From positions 19,371,224 to 19,435,223 of the forward strand of contig OU452228.1 in assembly GCA_911728455.2 (NCBI GenBank): DNA of 64,000 nucleotides, given 5' to 3'. A model generated the notes under the pieces. It made no database searches and was not told the origin of the DNA. It saw only the letters and a list, made by a program, of their open reading frames with translations. Position 1 is the stretch's first letter; each line of letters begins with the position of its first letter. Source of the stretch: Marthasterias glacialis (taxonomy: Eukaryota; Echinodermata; Asteroidea; Forcipulatida; Asteriidae). Positions 10,286-22,383 of the stretch are shown piece by piece. Made by a program: the position numbers and the translations under genes.

Positions 10286-12179
10286 TAGTAATCCACATAA
10301 GATTCACACTGCCTGCGTCTCATTATTTTTCCTTCCAGTGACTTCTTGGTCATTGTAGGGCATTGATGGGAGTTGAAAAAGTCAAATTTAGTACAGAGTT
10401 TCTTTCCACTGAATAAGATTAATGAGACCGTAAATTGATGGAATAGTGCAAAGTCCATGTTTACAGAACGAGACCATCCGAAAGAATACAGCAATTGATA
10501 TTCTCATTAAAAAATAAATCAACAAACTACTTTTTGAATATCAGTAAAAGTTAATGATGAATATTGGTGTTCATAACAATAATGGAGATCAGTTACTCCA
10601 ATTAAAAAACACATACCTTTTTGTCCAGCACAGAACATGTTGCCAATCTCTCTTTTATTATCGGATTACTTTCTTTGAATCAAAATGAGGTGTACCATAT
10701 TATTTTCTAACTGTACCACGGTGTAGGCCTATAAGCTTTCCTTGAATGAAGGTAAGGTATGCTAGTGTGATAGTTGGGGAATTTCCAATTTGGCAATTTA
10801 CAACAGTTGCCGAATCCCTAACTCATAGGCCTAGGGACTTACCGGTAAAATCGTTCAATTCGTTGAACAAAGAATCCCCTCCCTAAAAAAAAAACAAAAA
10901 AAAAACAAACCCAAAAACAAAAACAAACAAACATGTGTGACAAAGATACTAGAAACACAAGATAGGACACTTTATTCAGAAACATGAATCGCAAAATTGG
11001 GCTGCCCGCTGTCGTTTGGTAGGTAAAACCAAAGATCTTTTGCGCGATAAGTTGGGCCTACTAAATGGAAAAAATTATGCCAAACGATCCCACCAACTAA
11101 AAAAGGGTGAAGGCAATCGAAAATTTGGAGTTCGGCAATAAATTGTGCCAATAATCCGAGCAAAGTTGACACATGGGAAAGGGCGCCATCATGTGATTGG
11201 TAGGTATAAAGGCGTTACATCTGCTACCGTGCAAAACGGCACAAGTTAGTGTCCTATCTGTGTTTTGAGTATCTTTGGTGTGTGCCCACTGGTTTTTATA
11301 CTGCGAAAAGTGTCTCATTACGTAATCAAACATTCCAACTTAAAGTATGGGAGATTCAGCATACAATAATCATGAATTAAATAAAACTATTACATCACAT
11401 AAGTATTGTTGGTGTGAGGAAAGAATCTGTAATTGGAATGTTTTATACTGTTATCATTGAAAAACAAATGTTTTTTTAAAGTTTGGACTTAGGAAATGAA
11501 GTACAGTACGTCATTTTAGTCTAGTGTCTTCTTGCTTCTTGGTTCAACCAGAAGATGAAATATACTGTGTAATCCTCGACCAACCGAAATGTTGGTTGGG
11601 AGTATTACAGACATCTGGGCGTCCTTTGATTTTTCTCTCCAGTAACTTGCGTCGTCCAGTTAAATGTCAGACTTTCTTTAAGGTGAGGAGTTATTGATTT
11701 GTGGGAATGTTTGCACGATCGCCTCCGTTTTTGTGCAGTAAAACGAGGTACTTTTCAGTCGTGAAATGATCGACTCTAAGTCTGAAACGGACTGAGCAAA
11801 GACTACGAAGGTTTTGATTTAGGATAAATAAACTTAATAACCTCACCGTCTGGTTGTACTGGACGCAGACTTAATTAAATATAGGAAACCGCTTTTTGAG
11901 TCATCGAATTTAATTGATTGATTTATTGATGGACAGCCTTTTAGTTTCACCTTGACCGAATGTTCAGTCTATTGAATTCGTGTAGCAACAATTAAGCAAT
12001 GTTTAATTTCAAAGCTCGAGTGATGAAATAAGAGGGACCACGTCATAATTTCATAATTAAGATGATGTTTTTACACCCTTGTCAACTGACCCAGAGACGG
12101 TAGCCTTGAAGAGGTATTGAAGACAGATAACTGGCGTGATCAGTTTCAAATGGAAGGGCGGGGGGCGTAAGATGGGGGG
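10286..12179. other. Gene-free DNA with two isolated GAATCAA..GAGGT motifs
   Basis: CTTTGAATCAAAATGAGGTG near 10673 and CCTTGAATGAAGGTAAGGTA near 10741 are stray relatives of the 5.8-6.3 kb minisatellite motif. An A-rich run of A-blocks and C lies at 10884-10930. No gene is supported. Confidence 0.5.
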
Positions 12180-12600
12180 AACATACTCTTTTTGTGTGTC
12201 TGTCTGTGGGTAGGCACACACACCGTTGTGGGGACATTTATATGATGGAATTAAGGTCCCCACAACGTTTCTCGTTATCAAACCCTGTCCCCACAGGGTA
12301 ATTCAATAGAAAAGAGAACAGCAATAGGGAGTCTCCACAATTCGGTGTTCAAAAGTGTGTGTGTGTGTGGGGGGGGGGGGCATGTCTGGGCACTCAAACC
12401 GAGGACTTTAACGAAAGGGATCCGGGAAAATGACATACCGAGGACAGTCCTCGGTATGTTTCGTGTACAAAACCAATGGGGACGTCGCTAAAAAAAGTCC
12501 AAACAATGGGACAACAATGGGATGTCCTCGGTCTACACCATAAACATACCTGTGTGCGTTTGCGTGTGGTGGTGGTGTGGGGGGGGGGGGTATTTAATGT
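12180..12600. repeat. Hairpin-rich GTCC-motif repeat with poly-G tracts
   Basis: Two perfect inverted repeats are visible. CGTTGTGGGGAC (12224-12235) pairs with GTCCCCACAACG (12256-12267) across a 20-base loop. ACATACCGAGGAC (12433-12445) pairs with GTCCTCGGTATGT (12447-12459) around a single base. GTCCCCAC and GTCCTCGG recur between them. GT-rich DNA runs into long G homopolymers near 12368-12380 and 12578-12590. Probably a palindromic transposon remnant. I do not recognise the family. Confidence 0.7.
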
Positions 12601-13489
12601 ATCGAACCACTCATTTGTGTATTTTTTCGATCTCATTTGGGGAGGGGGTTCTGACCGGGGGAGAGGTTCCACCCTCCCCACTCTGGTTACGCCACTGGGC
12701 GTGATACAGGAGAGGCATTACCCAGTAGTGGGCCGATGATGAGGAGGAGGAGAATGAAAGACACCCTTTAGAATTTCTTGTTTGACATCGTCCTCTACAA
12801 ATGCATTTCCTATCTCTTCTGGAGACCATTACATTATTACATTTCTGGAAGACCCAGGCACACGTGCCTATATTTAGGTTTATTCCCGTGGTTAATGTAG
12901 TTAGACTCCCTTTCATATCCAGAGCAAATGAATATACATTAATTTAGTCTATTTCAAAACGTTCTCTAAAATTCTGTACAGCCCTTTAAAACTCTATCTC
13001 TGAATAGATTTTTAGTTGTTTATTCCTATGACATTCCGGTCTGGCTGGGTCTCTTTTGTTTAGTCTAACAATAGTTACACACAGCCACCTATACGTCAGT
13101 GAGAAGTGTCACCGGAAGCCCTTTTTTATTTTGTTGAAATAGATAAAAGTCCACCAAAAATTAACTCGGCTAAATCATGATCGCAGTGGCTTTTTGAAAA
13201 GATCTAAAAATACCCTCATGGTATTTTTCAAGGACTATACGATACGGCCTTTTCTTCTTCTTTAATCATCCACAACGTGAAGGTTTAATTAGTTTACAAG
13301 AGGTACATTCCTCTGGCTGTAGCAAGACGATGAACTTTTCGTGATTAGTTTCCGAAGTAGACTCTAGCTGGACAGTAATTATAGTCAACATGTCTCCGTG
13401 GAAACATGGAATCTTAACATCTGGTTTTTAAAGGTATGTTACATTACTGTTTTATTTATTTATTTTTTTCTTCCCTTTTTTCCAGTGCG
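12601..13489. other. Gene-free DNA
   Basis: No supported gene. CTGGTTACGCCACTGG near 12682-12697 resembles the CTGGCTACGCCGCTGG end of the repeat at 20700-20930, so a fragment of that family may be present. Confidence 0.45.
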
Positions 13490-13740
13490 AATTCAAGCAA
13501 CCTGTGAAAAATTAGATGATCGCGTTTTTAGTGATACTTGCTTATTTTGAATGCCACTATCAAAACAATTGTTGGGTCTTCAGATTAAATGATATTTTCT
13601 TAACTTCGACAGTATTTCAGGCGTGTATTTTTTTTTCTTTTGAGGATTGGTCTTGGTATATACAAACTATATTTACCTTTGAGGTCTCAGATTCACACTA
13701 ATCAATGTTCGATAATAACCAATCCATGTAAATGATTTTT
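13490..13740 (+). repeat. Third, more diverged copy of the 1.2/2.3 kb repeat
   Basis: GGGTCTTCA, a pyrimidine-rich TTCTTAACTTCGACAGTATT segment with CAG, GATTGGTCTTGGTAT and ACCAATCC follow the same order as in 1160-1530 and 2264-2655. Divergence is high. Homology is likely but not proven. Confidence 0.5.
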
Positions 13741-14283
13741 AAACCATCTCAATATTTAGCAGTGGTGCATCGTAATGTGTGTGCGTTTAACAGAAAAATA
13801 AATAGACGGTTAAATGTTTAAATGTCAAGGAAACATAACCTTAGACCTAACCCGAGACCAGCCAGTAAAATAAGCGCTATTTTTGGCCGAAAGGCCTCTA
13901 GGCCATTTTTAACGGGTTATCCATTTTTCGTTATTTAGTTTGTCTTGCAGATGAGAAGAGAAATGATCCAGTGCAGTTTGTCTTAGGAAGATTCTGCACC
14001 TAATTTAAAGGCCTAAAGCGTTTAGATTTGACGTCACTAATTATTATATAAGAAGTAACTATTAGAAGCAAACTTGCGGTTACAGCTATTTGTTTTATGT
14101 GTGGATCTCTTTTGAGACGAGTGATGACTCTGAAAAGATCCGTTGGTCGGAGCAAACACTCCTCCCCAATAATTTTTACACACGGTTGCACTGGCAAGTT
14201 TATAATGATATTAAATTTAAAGGCCGTAATGAAGTTCCCGTTTATAGGGATAATAAGTCAAACTGAACTGAAATGAAATATTA

Positions 14284-15457
14284 TGAATTGAATTGAATTG
14301 AATTGAATTGAATTGAATTGAATTGAATTGAATTGAATTGAATTGAATTGAATTGAAATGAATTGAATTGAATTGAATTGAATTGAATTGAATTGAATTG
14401 AATTGAATTGAATTGAATTGAATTGAATTGAAATGAATTGAATTGAATTGAATTGAATTGAATTGAATTGAATTGAATTGAATTGAATTGAATTGAATTG
14501 ATTTGAATTGAATTGAATTGAATTGAATTGAATTGAATTGAATTGAATTGAATTGAATTGAATTGAATTGAATTGAATTGAATTGAATTGCATTGCATTG
14601 CATTGAATTGAATTGAATTGAATTGAATTGAATTGAATTGAAATGAAATGAATTGAATTGAATTGAATTGAATTGAATTCAATTGAATTGAATTGAATTG
14701 AATTGAATTGAATTGAATTGAATTGAATTGAATTCAATTGAATTGAATTGAATTGAATTGAATTGAATTGAATTGAATTGAATTGAATTGCATTGCATTG
14801 CATTGAATTGAATTGAATTGAATTGAATTGAATTGAATTGAATTGAATTGAATTGAATTGAATTGAATTGAATTGAATTGAATTGAATTGAATTGAATTG
14901 AATTGAATTGAATTGAATGGAATTGAATGGAATTGAATGGAATTGAATTGAACTGAACTGAACTGAACTGAACTGAAATGAACTGAACTGAACTGAACTG
15001 AACTGAACTGTACTGAACTGAACTGAACTGAACTGAACTGAACTGAACTGAACTGAACTGAACTGAACTGAATTGAATTGAATTGAATTGAATTGAATTG
15101 AATTGAATTGAATTGAATTGAATTGAATGGAATTGAATGGAATTGAATTGAACTGAACTGAACTGAACTGAAATGAAATGAACTGAACTGAACTGAACTG
15201 AACTGAACTGTACTGAACTGAACTGAACTGAACTGAACTGAACTGAACTGAACTGAACTGAACTGAATTGAATTGAATTGAATTGAATTGAATTGAATTG
15301 AATTGAATTGAATTGAATTGAATTGAATTGAATTGAATCGAATTGAATTGAATTGAATTAGATTGGATTGGAATGGATGAGTTGAGTTGAGTTGAGTTGA
15401 GTTGAGTTGAGTTGAGTTGAGTTGAGTTGAGTTGAGTTGAGTTGAGTTGAATTGAAT
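14284..15457. repeat. 1.2 kb AATTG pentanucleotide array
   Basis: About 235 tandem copies of AATTG, with blocks of AACTG, GAATGG, CATTG, AAATG and, at the right end, GAGTT. Marker variants recur exactly 200 bp apart: the CATTG triplet at 14591 and 14791, TACTG at 15011 and 15211, and AAATG at 14976 and 15176. This shows higher-order duplication of a 40-unit block. Long frames reading NSIQF on the minus strand arise only because TTCAA repeats never create a stop. They are not genes. Confidence 0.97.
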
Positions 15458-16629
15458 AGTTACTTCTTATTATCCACACCGACCAAAGCCTCAGACATCA
15501 CTTGATTATTAGTTTGTTTTAAATTAGGCCAATAGAAATATGTTCAGCAGAAAATATTACCAAGCGAACTTATTTGCTAAGTAAACATCAGCAGGGGACC
15601 AGTTACACACACAATATAAATGACATGGTATAATGGCTGGTGACCGACTTCCACTAAGAAAATAAAATGTCTACGCTTAGCAGATTGATGTGTTTATCAG
15701 CTCAATGGAATGGACCTCTGATAACTACACCGCATATACAATGACTTTAGACGTGAAAAGTATTATCATTTAAATTAACCCGGAGCCACGAGAAGAGATG
15801 AGATGAAAACAGCTTGAAGGCCCACGTTGTCCAAAAAGTAGCATGTCAGTCAAAGCTTTTATATTCCTAAAAGATTGCTTTTGGGGAAAGTAGGCAATTC
15901 TTTCAGCATATTGCGATCCCGTTTCGCAAATTTGAAGATGCGAAAATTTTGCATCAGGGTTCATGTGTATTAATGGCAGAAAAAAAAAATAGAATATGGC
16001 AAACAATAAACCAAACTCGCATCTCAAGACAAAGACGAAGTAAAAACAGACGTCGCTCTAAGCGCATGTTGTTGTACTAGTTCACAAACCACGCTTAGTT
16101 CAACTATTTGTGCCTGTTTTGTATGGAATAGTTTTTATGACAAAATGCCGCATGTTTGCTTTACATAATGTTGACAGTTGAACTATATTGCAATGTTTTT
16201 TATATATACCTGCATCTTGTCCCTGAATGATCAGCTGAGCTGGAGATCGCTTTTGGGGGAAGTGGGAAATTCTTTGCGGTTACCCTCAATGAAGATGGCG
16301 ATAATAAAAAATAAAAAAAATAAATAAATAAAGAATTAAATAATTGTAAACAAATATAAAGATTATTTTTTTGAAGGTTTAGCAAAGATTACAAGTTATT
16401 CTAAAATAAAAGCAAGTTGAAACAGTTCCTCGTTTTTAAACATAACATATTAAGCAGAAGACTGCTTACCCACCTGTACACAAAGAAAGAAGCCATATTT
16501 TCCCTCTGAGTTTAAAAAATAAAATTGTGTTCCATTTATATTTTTCATTTTGATCGTTGTTGTTTTCCAGATTGCGTATGATAATATATACTGTACTCTA
16601 ATGTCGTTGTGACATTAATCTTGTTATAA
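15458..16629. other. Gene-free DNA
   Basis: No supported gene. Two short similar stretches, near 15866-15900 and 16244-16280 (TTTTGGGG.AAGT.GG.AATTCTTT), may be a small local duplication. A/T-rich low-complexity DNA occupies about 16305-16345. Confidence 0.45.
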
Positions 16630-16690
16630 TAATACTAATTGTTATATAGCGCTTTATCTGAGGCCGTCTCAAAGCCCTTATTATCATTTT
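16630..16690 (-). repeat. Retroposon 3' tail fragment
   Basis: On the minus strand this reads GGGCTTTGAGACGGCCTCAG, then ATAAAGCGCTATATAAC. This is the type of tail (GAGACGGCC...GCGCTATATAA) common at the 3' ends of LINEs and SINEs in deuterostome invertebrates. Only the tail is present. Confidence 0.55.
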
Positions 16691-16771
16691 TGATACAGGT
16701 TTTTGAAGTTTTTGTTTATGTTTTTCTGTTTTATGAAACTCATTTATGTTTCACCATATGAATTTACAAGG

Positions 16772-17025
16772 TGATCTGGTGCATTCAGCAGCCACTGCCA
16801 GAAACAGCGGGGCAAACACATTCCTTATTAGCGATAAGTGCACTGTGTGATTTTACGTGCATTGCACAACACGCGGGACCTACGGCTTTACGTCCGAAGG
16901 ACGCAGCAATAATGGTTAAGTGTCTTGCTTATGGACACAAGTGTCAAGACCAGGACTCGAACCCTGCTGATCAGAAGCACCAGAGCTTGAATCCAGGGCG
17001 CTTGACCTCTCAGCGAAAATCGTTT
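16772..17025 (-). mobile_element. tRNA-derived SINE, copy 2 (minus strand)
   Basis: The reverse complement carries a B-box GGTTCGAGTCC (16953-16963), the block GCAAGACACTTAACCATTA, GGACGTAAAGCCG, GTGCACTTATCG and GTTTGCCCCG in the same order as the plus-strand copy at 26515-26825. The A-box half is diverged. GCAAGxCACTTAACC is also found in the core of known SINE groups such as MIR and Deu-type elements. Pol III transcription and LINE-dependent mobility are inferred from that. Confidence 0.8.
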
Positions 17026-20000
17026 TCCCTGCTTTTAATTACGTATTGTGCCATATTTTCTCATTGATATTGTTAATTTTGGATTTGTTATTTTCATTGT
17101 CGTTTGTTTTCATTCATTGAAACTTTGACTAAATTCTCTCTGATGAGTTCATTGTTGAGTTGAGTGTCTTGTACCTCACTGTGTTCATTTGATGAGTATC
17201 TTGAATAAATGAAGCTCCATAGGTCTCAACGCAATTTAAAAAGGAAAAGAAAGAAAAAGTGCATTTCTATGACAACTCTTTTGCCACCCTTTTTGCGGAC
17301 AAAGAAATTTGGGGGATTTTCTGCTTTAAATAACGATATGAGAACAGTGCCTGTACTACTTCAGTCTTGATATGACAAAAAATAGCGGAAAGATTATGTC
17401 CAGAGTCGTACACGGAATGAATTATTATAACGATATGCCATAAAAGAGTAACAAAACCCTTTACAGCTTTTAAGAGATTCAACTTGAAGTCACTACGGCC
17501 AACTAGAAGTTTTATTTTCAAGATTCAAATGCTCTCATTATTAGCTATCCGATTACCGACGCTTACTACTGATTTCTGTTAATGGCAAATCTTGAAGTGA
17601 AATTCCACGTTAGATTCCGGTCTCGTTGAAAAGTGAGAATTTCCTAAACGCATTCACAGATCCAGGACGGAGGGGAACTACGTGAATACTTAAGTGCCCG
17701 GAGAAGTTTCATGACGGAACTGAGGAGTTTGACGAGGACCATCAAGTGGTTTGGACCCTCCACTCCTCACCGGACTTGGCTTCGTTATTGCTGATTTCAT
17801 CAATCTTTCTCGATTTCTTAATTGACTCCTTATTCGCTATATCCAACTCGCACCTGCGGTAGAAAACGAAGGTTTAGTCATCCGTTGACTAAATTTGTAC
17901 CTAAATTTGTCGTTACTTTAGGCACCTTGCCTGAAGATTTCACCCGCATCAAAGCAAATTTGAGCCTGAAAATAGAATGCGTGTCCGGGGCAAAAAAAAA
18001 TTAAAATTAATAAATCCCACGAAGGGGTTGGAGATAATGCATGAGATGAGGTAAGTGAGAAAGACAAGGGGACTTCGACGGATATAACTCTGTTTGACAG
18101 GAAATTCTTCGGAGTGTCCCCCAGAATAAATAGCGTCAATTAGCGAGTATAAAGAGGGGAATTTGCCATAAAGTTAATTTCCGTAGTCCGCCTGCCGCGT
18201 CAGATCGAGACAGAGGCGGGAGCACAAACTGATGAGACTTAATTTCCTTCCAGTGAAGTAATAAAGACATTGTCGTCAGTATTACCCAGATTAAACTATT
18301 AGGGTGATGGAAAACACAAATCATTCCGAATACAACTCTTGACCTTTTTAGACGCCGTGATAAACAATGTTTCCTTAATTCACTCTGCAAAAAAAAAAAA
18401 AATAAAAAAAAATGCTAAAAGGTTGGCTCGCAATATTGACTCTGTCCCCCAAAAGGGTTTCTATAGTAGGGCATCACATACACTTCTCGACGTCGGGACA
18501 AATGCTGAAATCACTACCAAAAAAAGAAAAAAAGAAAAAGCAATTTAAAATTATTTGAATTTCTTCGAAATCTAATCAGTGTTTACGGTTGAGAAATGTT
18601 TTTCCAGATCCTCGTATGAAAGAAGTGGAATGTTTTTGATGAGATTTGTTTACGTGCAATCCGAGACACTAGGCATGTCGTCCGCGTTTCGAGTTCATAC
18701 CTGGAGGGGTAGACAGAGCAGATTGGCCCCTACCCTAATTTGCCAAAAGCTCTTGTCACAGTCAGCCACCAATTTCCAATCCCGGCTCTCCGGACTATTA
18801 TAACCCGTTTTGATTGCTCGAGTATTGATACGGTTTAAGCGTCTGGCTTACAAGCAATCCACGGTGCCATTTACGCAGTTGTTGAGAATGAAAATAAAGA
18901 GTGTTAAATAAAATGACACCCCAAAAAATCCATACGGAGCGAACAACAGAAATTTAATTGAAAAGAACAAATACCTTTCACTGTGTTGCGATGGGTGAAA
19001 ACATCCAAATGTTTTCACAATTGCAATAAGGTGACTGACCAAACATTAATATTAATCTGACTGTAATCTTATCTGTGGATTTCATAATTAAACTTTCAAG
19101 CCGTCACGGGTTTCACAAGAACAGTAACAACAACCAGAGGTCGAAAAATGGAGGGGGTGGTATAGTTGAACCATCTCAGTTTATCTTTTTTTTTAAAAGA
19201 CAATTCAGATACAGTTCCTCTTCGTCAAAGAGTAGACTCCTTTAGAGTATATCAAACCATTAATGAATAGAGCGACGACCTACTGGAATTGCATCGCTGC
19301 GGAGTGTAAAATTACTGGGCAACATTACACCATTGAAAGAAACACTCCCCCCTTTGATTGTTTTAATAACGATGTCCGCTCTTCATCTACTGACTAGATC
19401 CCAATCTATTTGAATGTCAACAGAGGACTAGTCCTAAGGTCACTGCTCTTCCATGACCTTCATTTCGAAGCTTCGTGATTGATTGTGACCACCCTCTATA
19501 TACGGTCGCATACAATTTACTATAATGGATACTGAACCGTCTTTTTAGGTAATTTGCAACGAGCATGCGATCCCCATTAAGGTTCGTATCAAAACCACGG
19601 AGAATTACCCCCTGGGAGATCAAAATGCTGATCCCAAATTTCACCCGGGAATTAAACCGTGATGAAAATAAACATGAGGACGTTCTTTTTTTTTCCCGTC
19701 AGTCCTGTAGCTAATGAACATCAATCACTTGTAGGCTTTTAATGACCATCGGTGTTTTTTTTTCCTCGATAGATTTTAATTAGAGCAGTGTAAATCATGC
19801 ATTTGATTGTCATCTGAATTCATATTCAGTAAATCAATCATTTGAAATGAGGCGGGATGTGTTTTTTTTTATTGTAATGTTAGACATGCAGTCTGCGAGC
19901 AGATTGCTTTGAAGAGGTCGTGTGTTAATAGTGATGTAGCTAGTTTTTATTACACGTTATTTGCTTATGTTGGTACCTTGCAGGACAAGAACACAATATC

Positions 20001-20699
20001 GGATTCAAATGTAGTCCAAATCAGGCTGAAAGATTTCCTACAATAGTCATATCAATACAACATTATTTTAATACTGTTTACTTTTTCCATTTTATTGAAA
20101 CACAAAGAGAAGGGTTGATGTTACCAGGAGCAACACCGAAAGCTCACTTATTATTCCAGTCAGTATCAATCCTTCAGCGGTATGTCCGTCCAAATTATTT
20201 GTTGAAGTCGGGGAGAATCGAATTGAAGACCTCACATACCATGATTGTTGTTTGTTTCGATTGCTACCGTGACCTAAATAAGCTCAATGCGAAAGTGCAC
20301 GGTTTCCGTGACAAGATATTGAATGTTTTTGTTGTTGTTTTTTCTCCCTTCGGAGGAAAAAAGCCTACATTCATTAAAAAAAACCATACGTTTCCCTTGC
20401 AGGTACCAATAATATAAGAAAAATAAACTGATAACTAAACTAGTTATTACGGAAAATATAAAACAAGTCTCATTTCAAATTGAATATGGCGAGATTACCT
20501 TAAGTAAAAAAAAAAACCAAACAATTTCTAGCTCAAAGTACAGTTGTATTACTATTTTTTTGAATAGTATAACAGAGGGTTTTCCACCATTCATCTTTTC
20601 GGGCCTTGCAACAGAATTAGCTTGAGGGCAGTCCTTTTGTTGTTGTTGAGAATACCAAATAAATTTGCCTCACGGTCTTAAAAACATTTATATCCAGGA
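17026..20699. other. Gene-free DNA
   Basis: No convincing gene, element or array in 3.7 kb. Poly-A/T tracts occur at 18389-18412 and 18518-18540. Short frames here lack protein-like composition and splice context. Distant introns or regulatory DNA cannot be judged from one sequence. Confidence 0.45.
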
Positions 20700-20930
20700 T
20701 CTCTTTGATCCACCCAGCGGAATAGCCAATGGGGGGCCTGGGGGCACGTTCCCCCACAAATTTCCAGTGCCCCAGGTGACCCAGATAAAAGTGTAGCTAC
20801 ATGCAATACATTAAAAGCAATGCCCTGGGCCCCCCACTGAAAAGCAATGTCCACCCCTGTGCCTCCACCCCTGTGCCTCCCCCCTCCCCCAGTGAACAAA
20901 TCCTGGCTACGCCGCTGGAGCCACCCTTTA
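20700..20930 (+). repeat. Dispersed repeat ending AATCCTGGCTACGCCGCTGG
   Basis: The segment with ACTGAAAAGCAATG and CCCAGTGAACAAATCCTGGC is matched in reverse complement at 50665-50740. A GCCTCCACCCCTGT unit is locally duplicated. Repeats ending in TGGCTACGCC(A/G)CTG are common remnants in many animal genomes. The autonomous source is not visible here. Confidence 0.7.
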
Positions 20931-21244
20931 ATTTTCGTCCAAATAAGACGAAGAAAACTCGTAAGCACAAAAAAGTGGATCAAGGTTTCACTCTCAAACC
21001 GAAAGAAAGAACACAGCTCGTTCTCTCCTTTCCCAGTTTTAACCAGAAAATAATGAACACCCAAGGTTCTATGTTCCCTGTACTGGAACCACCGTGGTGT
21101 TGTATCCAGCGTAATCAGTAAACTTGCTGACAACCCTTTTTTCAGGCGTAAGTATTTGGTAACTACAGGTGAAATCCTTTGTATCTTATAAGAGTGTTTC
21201 CATAAACGGAATTAAAAAGGAAGGGAATGTTTGATTCAGCACCT

Positions 21245-21352
21245 GTGAGTAAATTACTAAAGGCTTTGAGAAAGATTGTCGAAACGGGAGGCCATAAACA
21301 ATTTATACAACAGGTCCTTTTGGTTGGTAAGCAGTTTGCAACAGCTAATTTA
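21245..21352 (+). repeat. Dispersed repeat with GAAACG core, copy 2
   Basis: Same family as 10150-10285, with GGCTTTGAGAAAGA, TGTCGAAACG, AACAATTTATACAACAGGTC and GGTTGGTAAGCAGTTTGCAA. The CTCTGCTAG loop present in the other copies is missing here, so any stem in the core would be broken. Confidence 0.7.
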
Positions 21353-21994
21353 TTGTTATAATTTTGTAAATGCTAAAGGAATTCTTGGCGGCCTTAATGA
21401 CGCCACGATATTCTAAAAAAGTTGATCTTAATAGTACTAAACTCTAACACGAAGTACTCAAGACTCAGAAAGATGCCATTATCATCCTGTAGATCACTCA
21501 CAAAATAAATATCCCTTTGTTCGACCAGTGTTTGTAGAAAATACAAATGTAACATTATTTTAACTCTGTGGTTATTCCACAGAACATTGTTAAGACGGTC
21601 GTTGTTGTTTACTGGTACATGCTTTCTGATACGTGGTTTTGCATAAAGGAACATTGAATGTTTTGGGTTGTTTTCAATGAAACTGGGTCACTAAATTGGA
21701 TGCAATTTTCATAGGTTGATTGGGTGGTATTTTTATAGCGACTGAACGGAAATTGACGTACTTTCCCTGTAAGGTGGGAGGAAAAAACAGTAAACAAACC
21801 TCTTTTTTTCGCCCCTCACAAGGCACAAGGCCACTCTAGGTGAGGGCCAGAAGGAAAAGAGAAAGAAAGCAGAAGAAATTAGGGCAGAAGAAAACTGTTT
21901 ACATTCTGCTTAAATTGAGAAGGATTATAGCCCGCAGGGAAACAGGATACAGGCAAAAAAGAGTTCCACATTAAAGCAGTGCGTGGAGAAAATA

Positions 21995-22383
21995 TAGGTT
22001 TTTCATGGTAATTATTTTAGCAAAAAACGGCAAATTTAAACGTTGGGGGTTCATCTATTTCGCGCGTTCTTTTGCATGGTGCGATAAAAAAAAGGGATGA
22101 CCATTCAATTTAGCAAACTGCTCAAACAGCATTCAATCTCACAGCAGCTTTACGCAGAAACCTCCAGTTGCACCACTCTGCTAAATTGAATGCCGATTTC
22201 GCTTGTCTAAAAAAGTAAGTCTTAATTGAATATAATGCCATATCGCATGCCTCAAATTGAAATTGAGGCTCGGTTTCAATTTAAGAGGGAATATCGCTTT
22301 GATACGAATGCACAAGAGTGAAATTGCCTGATTTTTTTTATTTATTTTAAAGTTTTTTTGCCGAAAATGAACGGGAAAACCTA
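21995..22383. mobile_element. TA-flanked GGTTTT...AAAACC MITE, 385 bp
   Basis: Flanked by TA on both sides. The left end is GGTTTTTCATGGTAATT and the right end is AACGGGAAAACC, its imperfect reverse complement. The interior has several ATTCAATTT or AAATTGAAT motifs in both orientations. It shares both end sequence and these motifs with the 1,005 bp element at 43652-44656. Non-autonomous, with no coding capacity. Confidence 0.65.

Noticed and set aside
14217-15479. Long NSIQF-repeat frames on the minus strand
   Set aside because: Pure product of the AATTG pentamer array, which contains no stop in any minus frame.
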